Assembly (NCBI GenBank): GCA_031841125.1
Contig: CM063106.1
Span: 744,001 to 808,000, forward strand
From: Acanthococcus lagerstroemiae
Taxonomy: Eukaryota; Arthropoda; Insecta; Hemiptera; Eriococcidae
DNA length: 64,000 bases
Reading direction: 5' to 3'
This document shows, piece after piece, positions 12,347 to 23,387 of this stretch. Within the stretch, counting starts at the first letter, position 1. Each line of letters opens with the position of its first letter. A program made the translations under genes and the position numbers. The notes under the pieces are model-generated. The model searched no databases. It saw only the letters and a program-made list of their open reading frames with translations, and was not told where the DNA came from.

Positions 12347-12600
12347 GAGATGATAATTGAATCAGAAGCAATTGATCGGAAAAGCTTGGAACCATCTCAA
12401 CTGAGTGCAATGAGTGGTAAGGTCATGCGGTACATTTTTTTAAGTAATAGAGTGTCAGTTTTAGTAGTAGTCTTCGAAATATAAACTCCTCCGGCATGAA
12501 CATTTATTTATAGGTACCGGACTTATTTCGTACAAACTGCAGAAGAGTATACTTACATCAGATTCTAATGAAGCACATAAAGAATTATATTCCGAACCAA
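12347..12600 (+). CDS. Candidate captured exon pair inside the MULE, function unknown
   Basis: A possible 70-bp exon (12347-12416) lies between the acceptor CATTTACCAG and the donor GTAAGG. A 97-bp possible intron (12417-12513, ending TTTATAG) is followed by an open exon from 12514. The phases agree (one base then two bases make a Gly codon), and the joined frame stays open until it merges into array D. The peptide is acidic and polar with no motif I recognise. This would fit Pack-MULE-style capture of a host gene fragment, but chance open frames of this length are common and no homology supports it. Confidence 0.25.
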
Positions 12601-13320
12601 ATTTGAGGAAATACGTTAATTGTAGAGCTCTAATTCATTTCGGCCCCCTTATACTTTTGGTCATTACATGGGATGGGAGGGGGTACATTTTATATAATTT
12701 GTGGTACATTTCGGGTACATTTCATTCTGCACAATTTCGGTGAAATTGGAAGAAGGGGGGGGGGGCTAACGTTATCACAGCCCTAACAAATTTAATCCTT
12801 CCCCATGTGGTGATGAAGGGGGTATATTTCATATAATTGGTGGTACATGTCGGGTACATTTCATTTGAACCAAATTTGACGAAATCAGCTAAGTGGGGGG
12901 GGGGGTTCCTAATTCATTTCTGCCCCCTTCTACTTTTGGTCATTACATGGGAAGGGAGAGGTACATTTTATATCATTGGTCGTATATTTCGTTACATTTT
13001 GGGTACATTTCATTCTGCACAAATTCGGTGAAATTGGAAGAAGGGGGGGGGGCTAACATTACCACAGCCCCATCCACCAAATTTAATCCTCCACCCTGCG
13101 GCGATAAAGGGGGTACATTTCAGATAATTGGTGGTACATTTCGGGTACATTCCATTCGAACCAAATTTGACGGAATCAGACGAATTGGAAGGGCTCCCGT
13201 TACCCTAGCCCCACCAAAGTACTTCTATTCCCCCTTCGCAAAGGGAGGAGGTACATTTTGTAATATTAGCGTTACATTTAAGTACATTTCGGGTACATTT
13301 CCCCTACCCCAAAATCGGGT
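12601..13320. repeat. Degenerate tandem array D (word GGTACATTTC)
   Basis: Five units with starts near 12682, 12829, 12959, 13109 and 13250. Each has GGGGGTACATTTTATATAA, GGTACATTTCGGGTACATT, then GAACCAAATTTGACGAAAT or TGCACAATTTCGGTGAAAT, and a G-run. The unit length of 130-150 bp and the word clustering match arrays A-C. The 143-codon open frame across it is an artefact of the repeat. Confidence 0.85.
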
Positions 13321-13849
13321 CTAAAATCAAATTTGGGGGAGCGCAGGGTAACGGACCCGTTAGGAAGTAAGGTAAATAAAATGATTTGTTTGTATTATTC
13401 TTTTATCACTCAAGAACCAGTGACGGCGCGATCCTGCATTTTGCGGGGGGTGGGAGGGGGAGACATATTAAAATTTTCCGACGGGTGGTCAGGGGTAACG
13501 TTGAATGCAATACGTTATGTTGCAAGAAAAAGACGTGCATATTTGGCTATATGGTGCTGTTCATTAGCTCTAGCGCGTCTAGGATGTTCAATTCTTCTGC
13601 CTCCAATTACTCAATCAAACTCTTGAATTTATACATCATAATATGTATTTTTGGCGAAAAATAGACAACAAATGAAATCAAATTCCAACATTTTTTTATA
13701 AACAGCAACTGCTTGGCTTTGCGTTATGTTGGTTTTATCAAAGTATATCTTTTGAATTCTTAATTTTGAATCGAGCGTCTAAAATTTTTACATATGAGAT
13801 ACGAGCATCTTTTACTGCTTCCGCCCTTGCTGTCCAACGATGACGGACA

Positions 13850-15065
13850 CCAACAGTGGATCACGAAACAAGAGGGATTCGGATCATCCGATCACGGATC
13901 CAGTTATTAGAACACAATCCGAATAATTTCGGATCACAAATTTATTGTAGAATTTCATGATCCGTGATCCGCGGATCGAAGTTTTCGGACCACGGATCAT
14001 TTTTTTCTTTTTCCTTGCAAAAGCAAAACAGAAATGGACGCTTTAAACGTAAGGGAACCAACCGAAATTTGCAAACCGAATAAGTGATCAGCACATTACT
14101 TATTAGTATCGTTAGAAAGAGCGAAAAAAAGTAGAATTTTTCAAAATTGGTCCCCCGATTCAAAAATGTGTACTCACATTGAAAAAAGCTTAATAGTAAA
14201 CGCTATGTGATATAGTTTCTTTCTACATGGCTCTTCAACTTCGAATCACGTGTTCTCAAAAAACAGATTTTGCTGGTTGGTTCCCTTACGCTTAACAGCG
14301 TCCAAATTAGACATTTTAAGTTTTACTGTAGAAGATGATGAGGTTGAATTTGAATTTAAGGGAACCGGTCGAGATACTTTTTCATTCAGCTTTGGTTCTT
14401 CGCCAAATTGTAAATTTTCTATCTCTTCTTCCTTCTCAACATCAATTTGGCGTTGGTATAGGTACTAGAACTTGGAGTTCCCAAAGTTGGTAGCCCTGCG
14501 TACTGAAAAGGTGATCATGTACAATTTTTAGTTAGATTACAGCAAACTTTAAGCATCTTTAAATCAATTAGAAATTGATTTAAAAAGAAATCCCGTCCTA
14601 CATAAATTATTGTATTGTTACTAAACAACAGAATTATAGTCAATGCAAGTGGGTGGATTAGTTTTCGGCCTTTTTTGCTTTCCTAAGAATAGCACTATTT
14701 CCATTAAAAAATATCCATGACAACATTCTCAGTTTCACCTGCGCAGGCGGTGATTTATTTGTAGCGCTCTCTAGTGCAGGTTTTGACATCTATTTCATAT
14801 TTTTAATAAAATTCACGAATTTTAATACAACTTTGGAAAGAAATTCTCTCATTCGAAAAACACAACAAATAAAATCGCTGCTTTGACTTTTTTAGGGCTT
14901 TTTTCTTTCGAATTTTTCATTTTTTGGCATTCCGTGTCGATCCGTTGCTCAAATCTTTTCAACTATCCGAATCACGGATCACGGAACATCAAAGTTTTAC
15001 CATCCGGATCACGGATCTTCTTTATTGACATGTGATAATGAAATTTACGATCCGGACCATGCTCG
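13850..15065. repeat. Element-like segment E with GGATCACGGATC word clusters
   Basis: The left cluster (13872-14000) and right cluster (14941-15055) are full of the word ATCACGGATC and its complement GATCCGTGAT, about eight copies in both orientations. Between them is an inverted pair at about 14032-14063 and 14274-14304 (shared GTAAGGGAACCAACC core). It looks like a small fold-back element with word-based ends nested in the MULE. Exact ends are unresolved. Confidence 0.6.
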
Positions 15066-15322
15066 GAATTGCTGAATGTTCTTCCTGAACCATCAGGAAA
15101 TAATGAGAACAAGCAAAACAAAAAGCAGCATCTTGTTCAGTGCTATATTCTAACATAGGGTATGGTAAGTACCATGCTGCATTGACGGGGTGCTGCTTAG
15201 GTATTTGCTGGAATATCAGAATTTATAGGATATGAATCAAGTTTCGGGCGAAAGGGTCCAAGAAAATTCAAATACTTTTGTTCATTGAATGGTGTTATCT
15301 TCTTTCTGTTTTCTGGATTATG

Positions 15323-15920
15323 TTACACAAATTTATCCTTGGAGATTTCACCGTTCATAGAGTCATCAGGAGAAAGTTTACTCTGTACATCGATCAAAGA
15401 CTTTAGGAGCGTCTGACTTTCTTCAGAAATTTTCGAAATGCAATCTGTTATTTCGAGGAGGAATATTTTTGTATTCGAAATATCTTCGTTCTTAAATTTC
15501 TTCAAGATATTCTTTATATTTTTAAAATTGGCCAAAAATGCAGTAACTTTACTGATACTAAGTACATATCTACGAATCAGGCGACTCATCTCGAAGAAGA
15601 ACAGTTGGCTGCGTCTCATAAATACTAGAAAAATCTTCACTACCAGATGAAGCCTGGGTTTTTTTCACAGTGGTGGGCAGATTCTTTGAGGAGAATGAAG
15701 ACAATGAATTTTCAGCGTAGTATACACTGACGAGTCAGAGCTGTTTTCTACTTTTAGCACATCAAGAGATAAACTTCGTTTAACAATCTCAAGCTCTTCA
15801 GTAGAAGTCAAATTTTCAGTAGCAGATGGCAAAGTTTGAGATTCTCACCGATTTGTCTTTTTTAAAATTTATCTTTGCTCTTCCGTTTCAATTAGTTTTC
15901 TTTCAATCCCTGATTTGTAA
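15323..15920 (-). pseudogene. Coding-like fragment, unrecognised, frameshifted
   Basis: On the minus strand a frame from about 15640 to 15323 encodes about 105 residues rich in Lys, Ile, Ser and Asp with a helical, coiled-coil-like pattern (ANFKNIKNILKKFKNEDI). Upstream (15640-15850) another frame encodes a Ser/Thr-rich acidic segment (SLSLDVLKVENSSDSSV). The frame changes near 15570-15600, and stops occur near 15865. The composition looks like real protein rather than chance, but I do not recognise a family. It may be a second captured host or transposon gene fragment in the MULE. Confidence 0.3.
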
Positions 15921-16309
15921 ATACGCATAAATGTGCTTTTTTGTCGACTGTAGACTTGCCGACGGAGAACTAAAAAATTTCGATGAAATGCCGACGAGTA
16001 GAAAATGTGCGCCTCGCGACGTCCCTGTCAAGAACTCTCCACGTCCCGATAAAAAATTTGTCACCGCTCCTGACCCTTGCACCCACCGAAAAATTCCCTC
16101 TTGTAACCCGGGTTACAAGAGAATTACAACCGGACGATTTTTCATCGAAGTATTAACCTGAAATTTTCATAACAAATTCAGCTTTTATACTATAAATGAA
16201 AGCTTTTAGAAAGTAACGCAACCATACGACATCACAATAGCACCAAAATTACAATTAACTTGAAATGTTCGTCAAACAGTCCACAAAGCGTGTCCAAATT
16301 CGATTTGGA

Positions 16310-16688
16310 CCGAAAAATGAATTCGATGACAGTAGAAACCATTTAATTTCTCCTTTTGAAGATCGTTTTTTAAAAATATCATAATGTTTCCAGTCCCCCA
16401 AATTGGCCACTGGACTGTGAGCCCAGGAAAAGCGGCACAAATTCTGAGACCTCGGAGCACAATTAGCACAAATTACAATAAAATTTGTGCCGCTATTTCC
16501 AACCCCGTACCTTCATTTGGGGGGGGCAACATTTCCTTGGCCCCCCCAAACTTTTCATTAAGATGTAGCCCCATGGGAAGCGGCACAAATTCTGGGACTT
16601 CGGAGCACAATTAGCACAAATTACGATAAAATTTGTGCCGTTAATTCCAACCCCCTAACCCACTTTGGGGGGCCGTAGAAATACAGCC
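16310..16688 (-). repeat. Right long inverted repeat of the MULE (array A)
   Basis: Inverted partner of 4592-4971. It ends CCGTAGAAATACAGCC immediately before the right TGCAAACAG duplication. Differences from the left arm are single bases. Confidence 0.9.
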
Positions 16689-16697
16689 TGCAAACAG

Positions 16698-17431
16698 GGG
16701 TGCCAATGAAATAGGTTCCTGCGTTTGGTCTTATCTGCAAAGTGTGAATGGAAAGGCAACTGAAAAGAATGACATAATATTTTACTCGGACAATTGTATT
16801 GGGCAAAATAAAAACAGGTTTATTTTTTCCATGTATATCCACACCGTTTCTGTTTCGGAAAATGTGAACTCCATTACACACAAATTTCTGGTGGCTGGGC
16901 ATACCCAAAATGAAGGAGATCATATGCATTCTGTCATTGAAAGGTCAATTAAGAAGTATAAAAAACAATCCCCCATCTACGTGCCTGATCAGTACATTAG
17001 CTTGGTCAGGCAGGCCAAAAAGAATGGTAAACCTTATACTATACAGGAGATGGGGCTTGAAGATTTTTTTGATTTTAAAGAATTGTCTAAGGACATAAGA
17101 ATGAAGGAAGCTTTCAAAAATGAAAAAGGTGAAACAGTTCAGATTTTGGACATTGCGGTTGTGAAGGTAACCAAAGAAAACCATGGGAAACTTCTTTGCA
17201 AGACATCGTATGCTCAAGAAGACTTTTTGCGCATTGACATTTTGCAGCAGAATCGTGGCGGCAAGCGCGGACCTAAGGACCTCGAGAATAAGGAAGTAAC
17301 TTTGAAAAGGGCTTATGCAAAAAAAGTGGGGATAACTGAGAAAAAGAAGAAAGGCTTGCTAGGTCTTTTTGCAAAGAATAGGTGTCGCTGTCATGCCACA
17401 ATATTACAAACATTATTATGATGACTTGTAA
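16698..17431 (+). pseudogene. Transposase-like protein, C-terminal part
   Basis: Directly after the 9-bp duplication the frame resumes with GANEIGS, then IIFYSDNCIGQNKNRF, HKFLVAGHTQNEGD, a basic helix and IYVPDQYISLVRQAKK. Asp-containing SDNC and HTQNEGD motifs are hallmark blocks of the same uncharacterised family as the upstream part and are plausible catalytic-core elements, although the fold is not established here. A late frameshift near 17385 moves the expected ending (MPQYYKHYYDD, stop at 17429-17431) to another frame. Together with 2204-4591 this was one gene; removing the insert and one duplication makes the two halves contiguous. Confidence 0.75.
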
Positions 17432-18173
17432 AATAACCATTCAACTATATACCTACTTACCTTTCGGATTGTGATTTTTTCATGTCAGTTATGCTTAAGT
17501 AATCATTAATACTATTCATAATTATCACTTAATTTTGTTTCAATATTTTATTTCGTAGGTACGTTTATGAAAATTGTGATTTTTGTAGTTTAGGCCGGAT
17601 GTTTTTTGTTTTTTTTAGGAGAAGAAAAGGAAGTGTAGGAGGTACTCGCACCTTTTACTTGATGTATTTTTGTTTCAAGTAGGTACCTGCTAAGACTTAA
17701 TTCACACTGTGATTTCAAGGAGTCGATTTTGCTTATAAAGAGAGTTTATTCTTAATTATTTTGTGAGTTTATGATTATTTTTTGTACTTATTCATCAAAC
17801 TGTTTGTCGTGATTTTTACAAGAAGACTGAAATTTTATATTTACAACATTATATCCACTGTTCTTCTTTTCTGTCACATTTTTGAATATTAAAAATTCGT
17901 TGCAGTTGAACATTTTTCATTGAATTCCTGTTCTAACACAATCATTATCTCCAGAAATTGATGAATACTATCACATCTCAAAATTAGTGGTACAAAGGGG
18001 TTGAAATGAGGTTAAGAATGGGGGTTATCAAGCCGATAGCGTGGTGTGAACACACTAACTAGTCCTGTTTGTAATTTTCTAGGAGAAAAGGTAGCCATTT
18101 AAACCGTGATTATAGACTACATTGAAATTCATTATGAAAATAGATTTAAACGGCTGTCCTGAAAAATGATATG
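17432..18173. other. 3' non-coding part of the DNA transposon
   Basis: AT-rich, no gene. Contains ATGATAACTC-like and AGTTATCA words similar to those beside the left end, consistent with a subterminal region leading to the inverted end at 18174-18208. Confidence 0.45.
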
Positions 18174-18746
18174 TTTTGAGTTATCATCGTCTTTTTCCCG
18201 ATCAGCGACATGAAGGTGGTCGTTATTTACTCTTGGTGATATTCTTTTCTGAATTTCTTCTGATTTGTCTCCTAAATTGGTTCCAATTAAATAAATAAAA
18301 AAATTACTAAGTTTCAGGTCGATTGGATCAGTGGAATTCGTGCTCTACAAGCTCCCTTTTGTTCTTGTGGGGAAAATGCACAAAGTTTCAACATTTCTAC
18401 CAGATTAAATTTCTCTTCTACGATATATTCAGCAGGACCAAAGCCCGTAAATTAAACAATAGAACATTTGCTATCAGATTCAGTTTGTGACATTGGAAAA
18501 TAAGTCTTTTGCTTTCAACTTTTAGATTTCAATAAATTGTTCAACTTTCTCAAATTTCAGACTCTAGACCAAACAGAGAATCTAGTAAAAACAGAATACC
18601 TACTGAGTCATTGAAATTAAAAATTCAACGTTTGCTATCGACTTTTAGATTTTCGAAATGTCATCCACATTTCAGCTTTGTTTTAGCCTTTCAGATAACG
18701 TTCTATACTCAGCTTGAAACCTTCGGCTTTTGACTGAGTAGTCTTT

Positions 18747-19030
18747 AACAGGAGTCAAATTTGACTTTCAGTTTGGAGAGACGAAGAAAAATTTGCCCAT
18801 AAAGTTTTTTTTCAACTAAAAATTCGCCGAAAAAATTTTTACAAAATTAAAAATTTGCCAATACTTGTATTTTTTAATTAAAAAAAAGATAAATAAATAA
18901 ATAAATAAATAATAAACAAACATTCATAAAAAATAAAAACTTCAAATGAACAATTTCAAAATTTGCCAACGACCAAATTATTGGTGGTGTTTCAACCCCC
19001 ACATCCCTCTATAGTTTCATCCCTGCTGTT
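18747..19030. repeat. Dispersed MITE, copy 2
   Basis: Same orientation and order as 1472-1733: TTTGACTTTCAGTT, CTAAAAATTCGCCGA, a TAAA tetranucleotide tract (about 18892-18912), AACAATTT, GACCAAATTATTG, and an ATAGTTTCATCCCTG end. Flanks GTCTTTAA and CTGTTTAT are only weakly alike. Confidence 0.65.
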
Positions 19031-20704
19031 TATTGGTACGGTTTTTCCGCATCTATTTCCCATTTTTATTATCTTACAAATAATAGCAATGAAAAGATCA
19101 AAACAAAGCATAGAATTGGTAAGTACTTTACCCATACGATTTTTCACATCCGCGTATACATATTTAGAATACTTTTTCCATAGGAATTTTCATACGAGAA
19201 ATGTAAATTAACTATAAGATTTTAAAATAATAATTAATACCGTACGTTCGGGAAATATTTTTAATAAATATAAACGAATAGGTACCTATGTATCAATCAA
19301 ACTTGTGGTGGCATCCGACTATAAATAATTACACCTATTCTTTTTTTACGGGTTTCTTCTCAGCGATATTTTTTCATGTTGTTTTTCCACTATAAGAAAG
19401 ATGGCATACTTTTCGATTATTTTACGGTGATTAAACATTCCCAGCAATTGTAACATACCAACCTAATTCAAAAAATGTCATACCGTACTGAAAATTTACA
19501 AATTTCCACTTTAAAAAATTGAATTTAAAAACGAAATGCGACGCGATATCAATGTAAATCAATGGCAAATAAAATACGCAGTCTATATAGAAGGTGGAGC
19601 TATCCTCGCAACCCGCGAATTCAAGGCCTGCATACTAGCGACAGGCGACAGTGAAAAGTCCAGATAATAGCCGTTAACGTATATGGTTCAGTATACTGTT
19701 ATCAGTATATCAGTAAAGCTATTCATGAGCGACCAAATGGAATAAAAAGAGAAAAATCTGATAGAATTTTAATTTTGAATGTGGAAAACGAGAGGTTCTC
19801 GAGAAAAATGGCGAACGCCATCGTATTCGGCATTTAAAATATAGCTACGTAAAATCATATAATCTCATACCATTATTTTTTATGCTGTTGTGTGTAGTGT
19901 TATATGCAAATAGGCATCATCGTTTCGTTTTGTTACAAACTCTTTTCATAAATGTACCACACAGTTACTCTGAGGGTACATATTTACATATACTATGAGT
20001 AGTACATACGTGTACAGTATGCGCAGGTAAATTAAAACAACTTGGTATAATACTGCGAATAAAATAAGTAATAATACCTACTAATTATTACTTAGGTACT
20101 ATCTATCACTGGCACGGACAGAGATTTGTAATAAAAGAGGCTATAAAAATAGAAAACAAAAAACAACAAAAAAAAAACAAGTAACTTGCGATTAAAGCGA
20201 TCGACATTTTTTTCACATTCGCAAGAAATCGACGCAGAAATTTTGATTGGAAACCAACTGAAGGGGAGGCGGAGCTTGTCTCTAATCTCCGACCACTTAG
20301 GCCACTGCTCTTCATCACACTATCAGGAATGCTTGATTAATCACAAATATGTACTAGATATACATAGGTGCTGATGTCTAATGCTTAGGCTAGATTTTTT
20401 ACTTCGGCACATACGTGCAGGTGCACTGGGTTATGAACTATGATCACGTAGACGATATCGCCGTGCTTATGTTGATTTAACTGCATCATCGGTGATCCGT
20501 TTGAAATTGCCAAATTGACTTTTTGACCGAAAGAACGTTGACGTTACTGGATTAATTTCAAGAGTATCGAGCAGTAAAATCTGAATGCGCTAATTCTTGC
20601 CGTTTTCCATAGAGAACGCCATTCCTCTTATTATCAACTGGTCACATACAGTACCTACACAATACGACGGTAACTGGCTTTGATTTCACTATGCAACAAC
20701 TATT
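19031..20704. other. No gene recognised
   Basis: AT-rich DNA without conserved coding segments or clear repeats. Likely intergenic or old degraded repeats. Confidence 0.4.
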
Positions 20705-21320
20705 TTGTATTAATCGTTTCAGAAATGACGAAATCGTGACGTCACAACAGAACAACTATAGTCTGTTCCAAATAAGAGACTCATCCTTAACAAAATAACG
20801 TCAATACACGATTCGACGGCACAGGGGAGAGGAAACGGAAAATGTTCACACTGAGGCGACTGAAGCGCATGGACGCACGTGCAGAAAGAAATTCACTTGT
20901 TATCGTATTTATTATACCGTGCTCAGAAGTTACTTTTATGAATAATTATTTAAATGTTTTATCGTGTTTTTGCGATCGTATTAACTGAGGAAAGGGGATA
21001 CGTCACAACACACAAGGCGCGTTCAGTGTGATGCTCTCTTTCTGTTAAGGAGTCTTTTATTTGGAACAGAATATACTTAGATAGGAAGTTTAAGCTAGAA
21101 GTATATACATGGAGGAATACTGTTTCAATGCAGTTTTCCTCGAAAATCATGAGATAAAACGAAAATATCCTCAGCAAATCATTTGCAGCATTTTAAATCT
21201 TCTTTAATCTGACACCACCAATCGCGACCAAGTCCGATTATTAGAACTATTTTTTGCGTGTTATTCTTATTTCCTACCAACTTAAATGTCGGTGACGTCA
21301 TTTCTGAAACGATCAATTGT
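20705..21320. repeat. Nested inverted repeats (two palindromic elements)
   Basis: The outer arms contain ATCGTTTCAGAAATGACG (about 20713-20730) and the inverted CGTCATTTCTGAAACGAT (about 21295-21312). Nested within is a second element at about 20761-21071 with ends CTGTTCCAAATAAGAGACTC and inverted GAGTCTTTTATTTGGAACAG, flanked by TA. The inner one looks like a mariner-type MITE inserted into an older palindromic element. Confidence 0.65.
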
Positions 21321-22016
21321 CTTCTAATGGATAATTTTCATGTATTTTCCAACACCGAATACAGTACCCTTATCCGTTTTCTTTTATCACGTCAAAATTC
21401 TGAGATCTGAACAAGTTCTAAATTCGTAAAATTTTTTCACACTATATACTGTTTCGCATTCGTTTAAGTAGTAACCGTTTTCAATCCAAACTAATACATC
21501 CACCATACTGTGTGACTTCTTCAAAAAAGATTCGTTCCTTCCATATTATTCTAGTGTTTCAGGGCATAAAAACTACACATGTTGGGGGGAAACGGCCAGA
21601 AGTATTGTATTCAACATTGAAAAGTACTGTAGAAATACTTCTTAAAATGCGTACCTAATATACGATGTTTTCCTTTGTTGCATAGTGTTATTTACAGGTC
21701 CAGTCAGGTTCAGTGTCAGAATTTTTCTAAAGGAATGAATTTTATGGTTTTGGCGCTCAAAAAATGCTAAAAACGTTCAACCGCAAGCAAAGCAAGTAGA
21801 AAATTTCCAACTTTTAGAAAGCTTTTGGCGAAAAATTCTATTTTTGTCAGTAAGGAAGAGGGAAGGAATTACTCCCGAATCGCCTTCTTAAAATTGGCTA
21901 TGTGTCCAACATTATGCGTTCAGTCGACAAGTAATTGTTAGCAGTTTTTTATATCTCTTGCCGAATTTGTCTCCGCGCACGTAAAAGGTTTCAAACAGGC
22001 CAGCGATGACATACAC
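21321..22016. other. No gene recognised
   Basis: No coding signal or repeat structure that I can support. Moderately AT-rich. Confidence 0.4.
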
Positions 22017-22900
22017 AGGGTGTCTGGACTTCGTTCAAGAACCCGCTAGGTACGCAGTGGGTACGCATAGCACTCGATGAAACGGAAAAAAGTAAAGTAC
22101 GAAAGGTTGCGTACGCCGTTTTAAAGATTAAAAAAAAAACAAAAACATTTTTGAAGACGATATACGAGACATGATAATTGACGGAATAAATAATCTGAGG
22201 GCAGGTAGTTCTGGCTTGGGCGAAAAAATTTCAGTACGATGTATTGCCTATTCTAAAAATTGAAAACGTCAAAAGTTAGGAAGATTATTTTTTTCGTTGA
22301 ATGGTCAAAAAGCTCGTTTTTCAGCCCAACCCTAAGTAAATAATTAATGGTTTGAGAGCTATTGTGACGATGGGAACTTGTTGTACGTATCTAGGAGATG
22401 AAAAAGTTATACAACCATCTTCGACGAATTCTGAATTTTTAAACAGTTATCCTGCGTCGAGTAAAATACCTACTTTTTTAATTTTTTAAATACTTTGGCA
22501 AAAAAAAAAATTATCTCCATGTAGTCTGGTTCCTGGTAGTACTCGACAAAGTTTTTAAAAACATGTTGGAACTGCCCTCCCCCAATCTCCTAACACGCAT
22601 CCAACCGCTGGATCATGTTTTCAAATACGCGCTTACAAGCGTTTCTATCTATGGCCCTTATTTGCATCTTGATTTCTTTTTTTTAACTCATCCACTGTTA
22701 TTGAATGGTTCCGATAAACACTGTCTTTCAATTGGCCCCATAGAAACGAATCTAGCGGAGATAAGGTCGGGCTCTGGGATAGCCATTTGCCCTTCAAAAT
22801 GATTTTATTGCCAAAAAATAAATGAAAAATTTCGGCCGAATTCTTGTAAGAACCCATAGCTGTAATCATATCGCGACGAAAAATATTCCGTTTTCTATTC
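22017..22900 (-). mobile_element. Mariner-type transposon remnant
   Basis: The left end CAGGGTGTCTGGACTTCG resembles mariner inverted ends. The first 120 bp recur inverted at 53056-53180, and 22290-22560 recurs inverted within 30540-31260, so three copies of this family lie in the window. A transposase fragment is on the minus strand (next entry). The other end was not located. Confidence 0.6.
22645..22869 (-). pseudogene. Tc1/mariner-type transposase fragment
   Basis: About 74 codons with SQSPTLSPLDSFLWGQLKD followed by SVYRNHSITVDELKKR. The SPDLSPLDFFLWG-type block, with its Asp, marks the C-terminal catalytic region of Tc1/mariner transposases (third acidic residue). Everything N-terminal to it is missing or degraded, so it cannot be functional. 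Confidence 0.7.
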
Positions 22901-23387
22901 GTGCAACACTGTTACTCAATTCGGATAAGATCAGAGGTACTTAGCTAGCCATTAGCCGTTAGCTGTTAGCCGTTAACTAGCAGTTTTTAGGAGAGACTTT
23001 TGGCCAGCCGTTAGCAAGCCGATTGAGAATTTTTTAGCCATTAGCTAGCCGTAAGCCAATGAAAATTAGGAAGCTAACGGCTGATTTCATTTTGCTAATT
23101 TCTTGCCTTTTAACTACATTCAAACTCAATTCTATTTCGGTGGATTTTCGTTTTTGGGATTGAAACTGCAAACTCGGTCAAGCTCACACTCAATTTTTCA
23201 CTCCATATTATTATGATGACGATGATGATGATGATAAGGTTATCAGTCTTACGACCGGTTTGATGTAGCTCTCCATTTATTTGGAAAAGTTACATTTCCT
23301 GGGAAGAAATACTGTCGTAGTTTTTCATTGCTTTCAGCAGGGTTTATCTGTCGGAGTTTTCCTTCTCCTAGGTGCTTTTGGTCGCGA

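Larger units (their letters stand above)
4592..16688. mobile_element. 12.1-kb Mutator-like (MULE) insertion with long inverted repeats
   Basis: Bounded by inverted repeats of about 380 bp starting GGCTGTATTTCTACGG and flanked by an exact 9-bp direct duplication TGCAAACAG (4583-4591 and 16689-16697). A 9-bp duplication with long inverted ends is typical of the Mutator superfamily, including Rehavkus-like forms. No transposase is visible, so it is non-autonomous. The interior holds five word-based tandem arrays, microsatellite and homopolymer tracts, a 79-bp direct repeat pair and two coding-like fragments. It sits inside the transposase-like gene: the protein motif flow resumes directly after the right duplication. 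Confidence 0.85.
1859..18208 (+). mobile_element. DNA transposon carrying an unclassified transposase-like gene
   Basis: The outer inverted ends are 1859-1893 and 18174-18208. They match at 32 of 35 positions, starting TCGCTGGTCGGGAAGAAGAC on the left and TCGCTGATCGGGAAAAAGAC on the right arm. Between them lies a single transposase-like gene in two pieces (2204-4591 and 16698-17431), separated by a 12.1-kb insert, so the element itself is only about 4.25 kb. Words like AAGACTATGA recur inside the left end (1874, 2044, 2105), resembling subterminal binding sites. The exact outer boundary and target duplication are not resolved. The link between gene and ends is inferred from position and symmetry. 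Confidence 0.6.

Noticed and set aside
5880..13320. CRISPR-like regularly spaced repeats
   Set aside because: Units are degenerate, spacers are conserved between units rather than unique, and the context is a eukaryotic transposon.
12893..13324. A 143-codon open frame on the plus strand
   Set aside because: It lies entirely in tandem array D; the peptide repeats because the DNA repeats, and it has no domain or codon signal.
4592..16688. Polinton/Maverick element, because of long inverted repeats and size
   Set aside because: The duplication is 9 bp rather than 6, and no polymerase B, integrase, ATPase or capsid frames are present.
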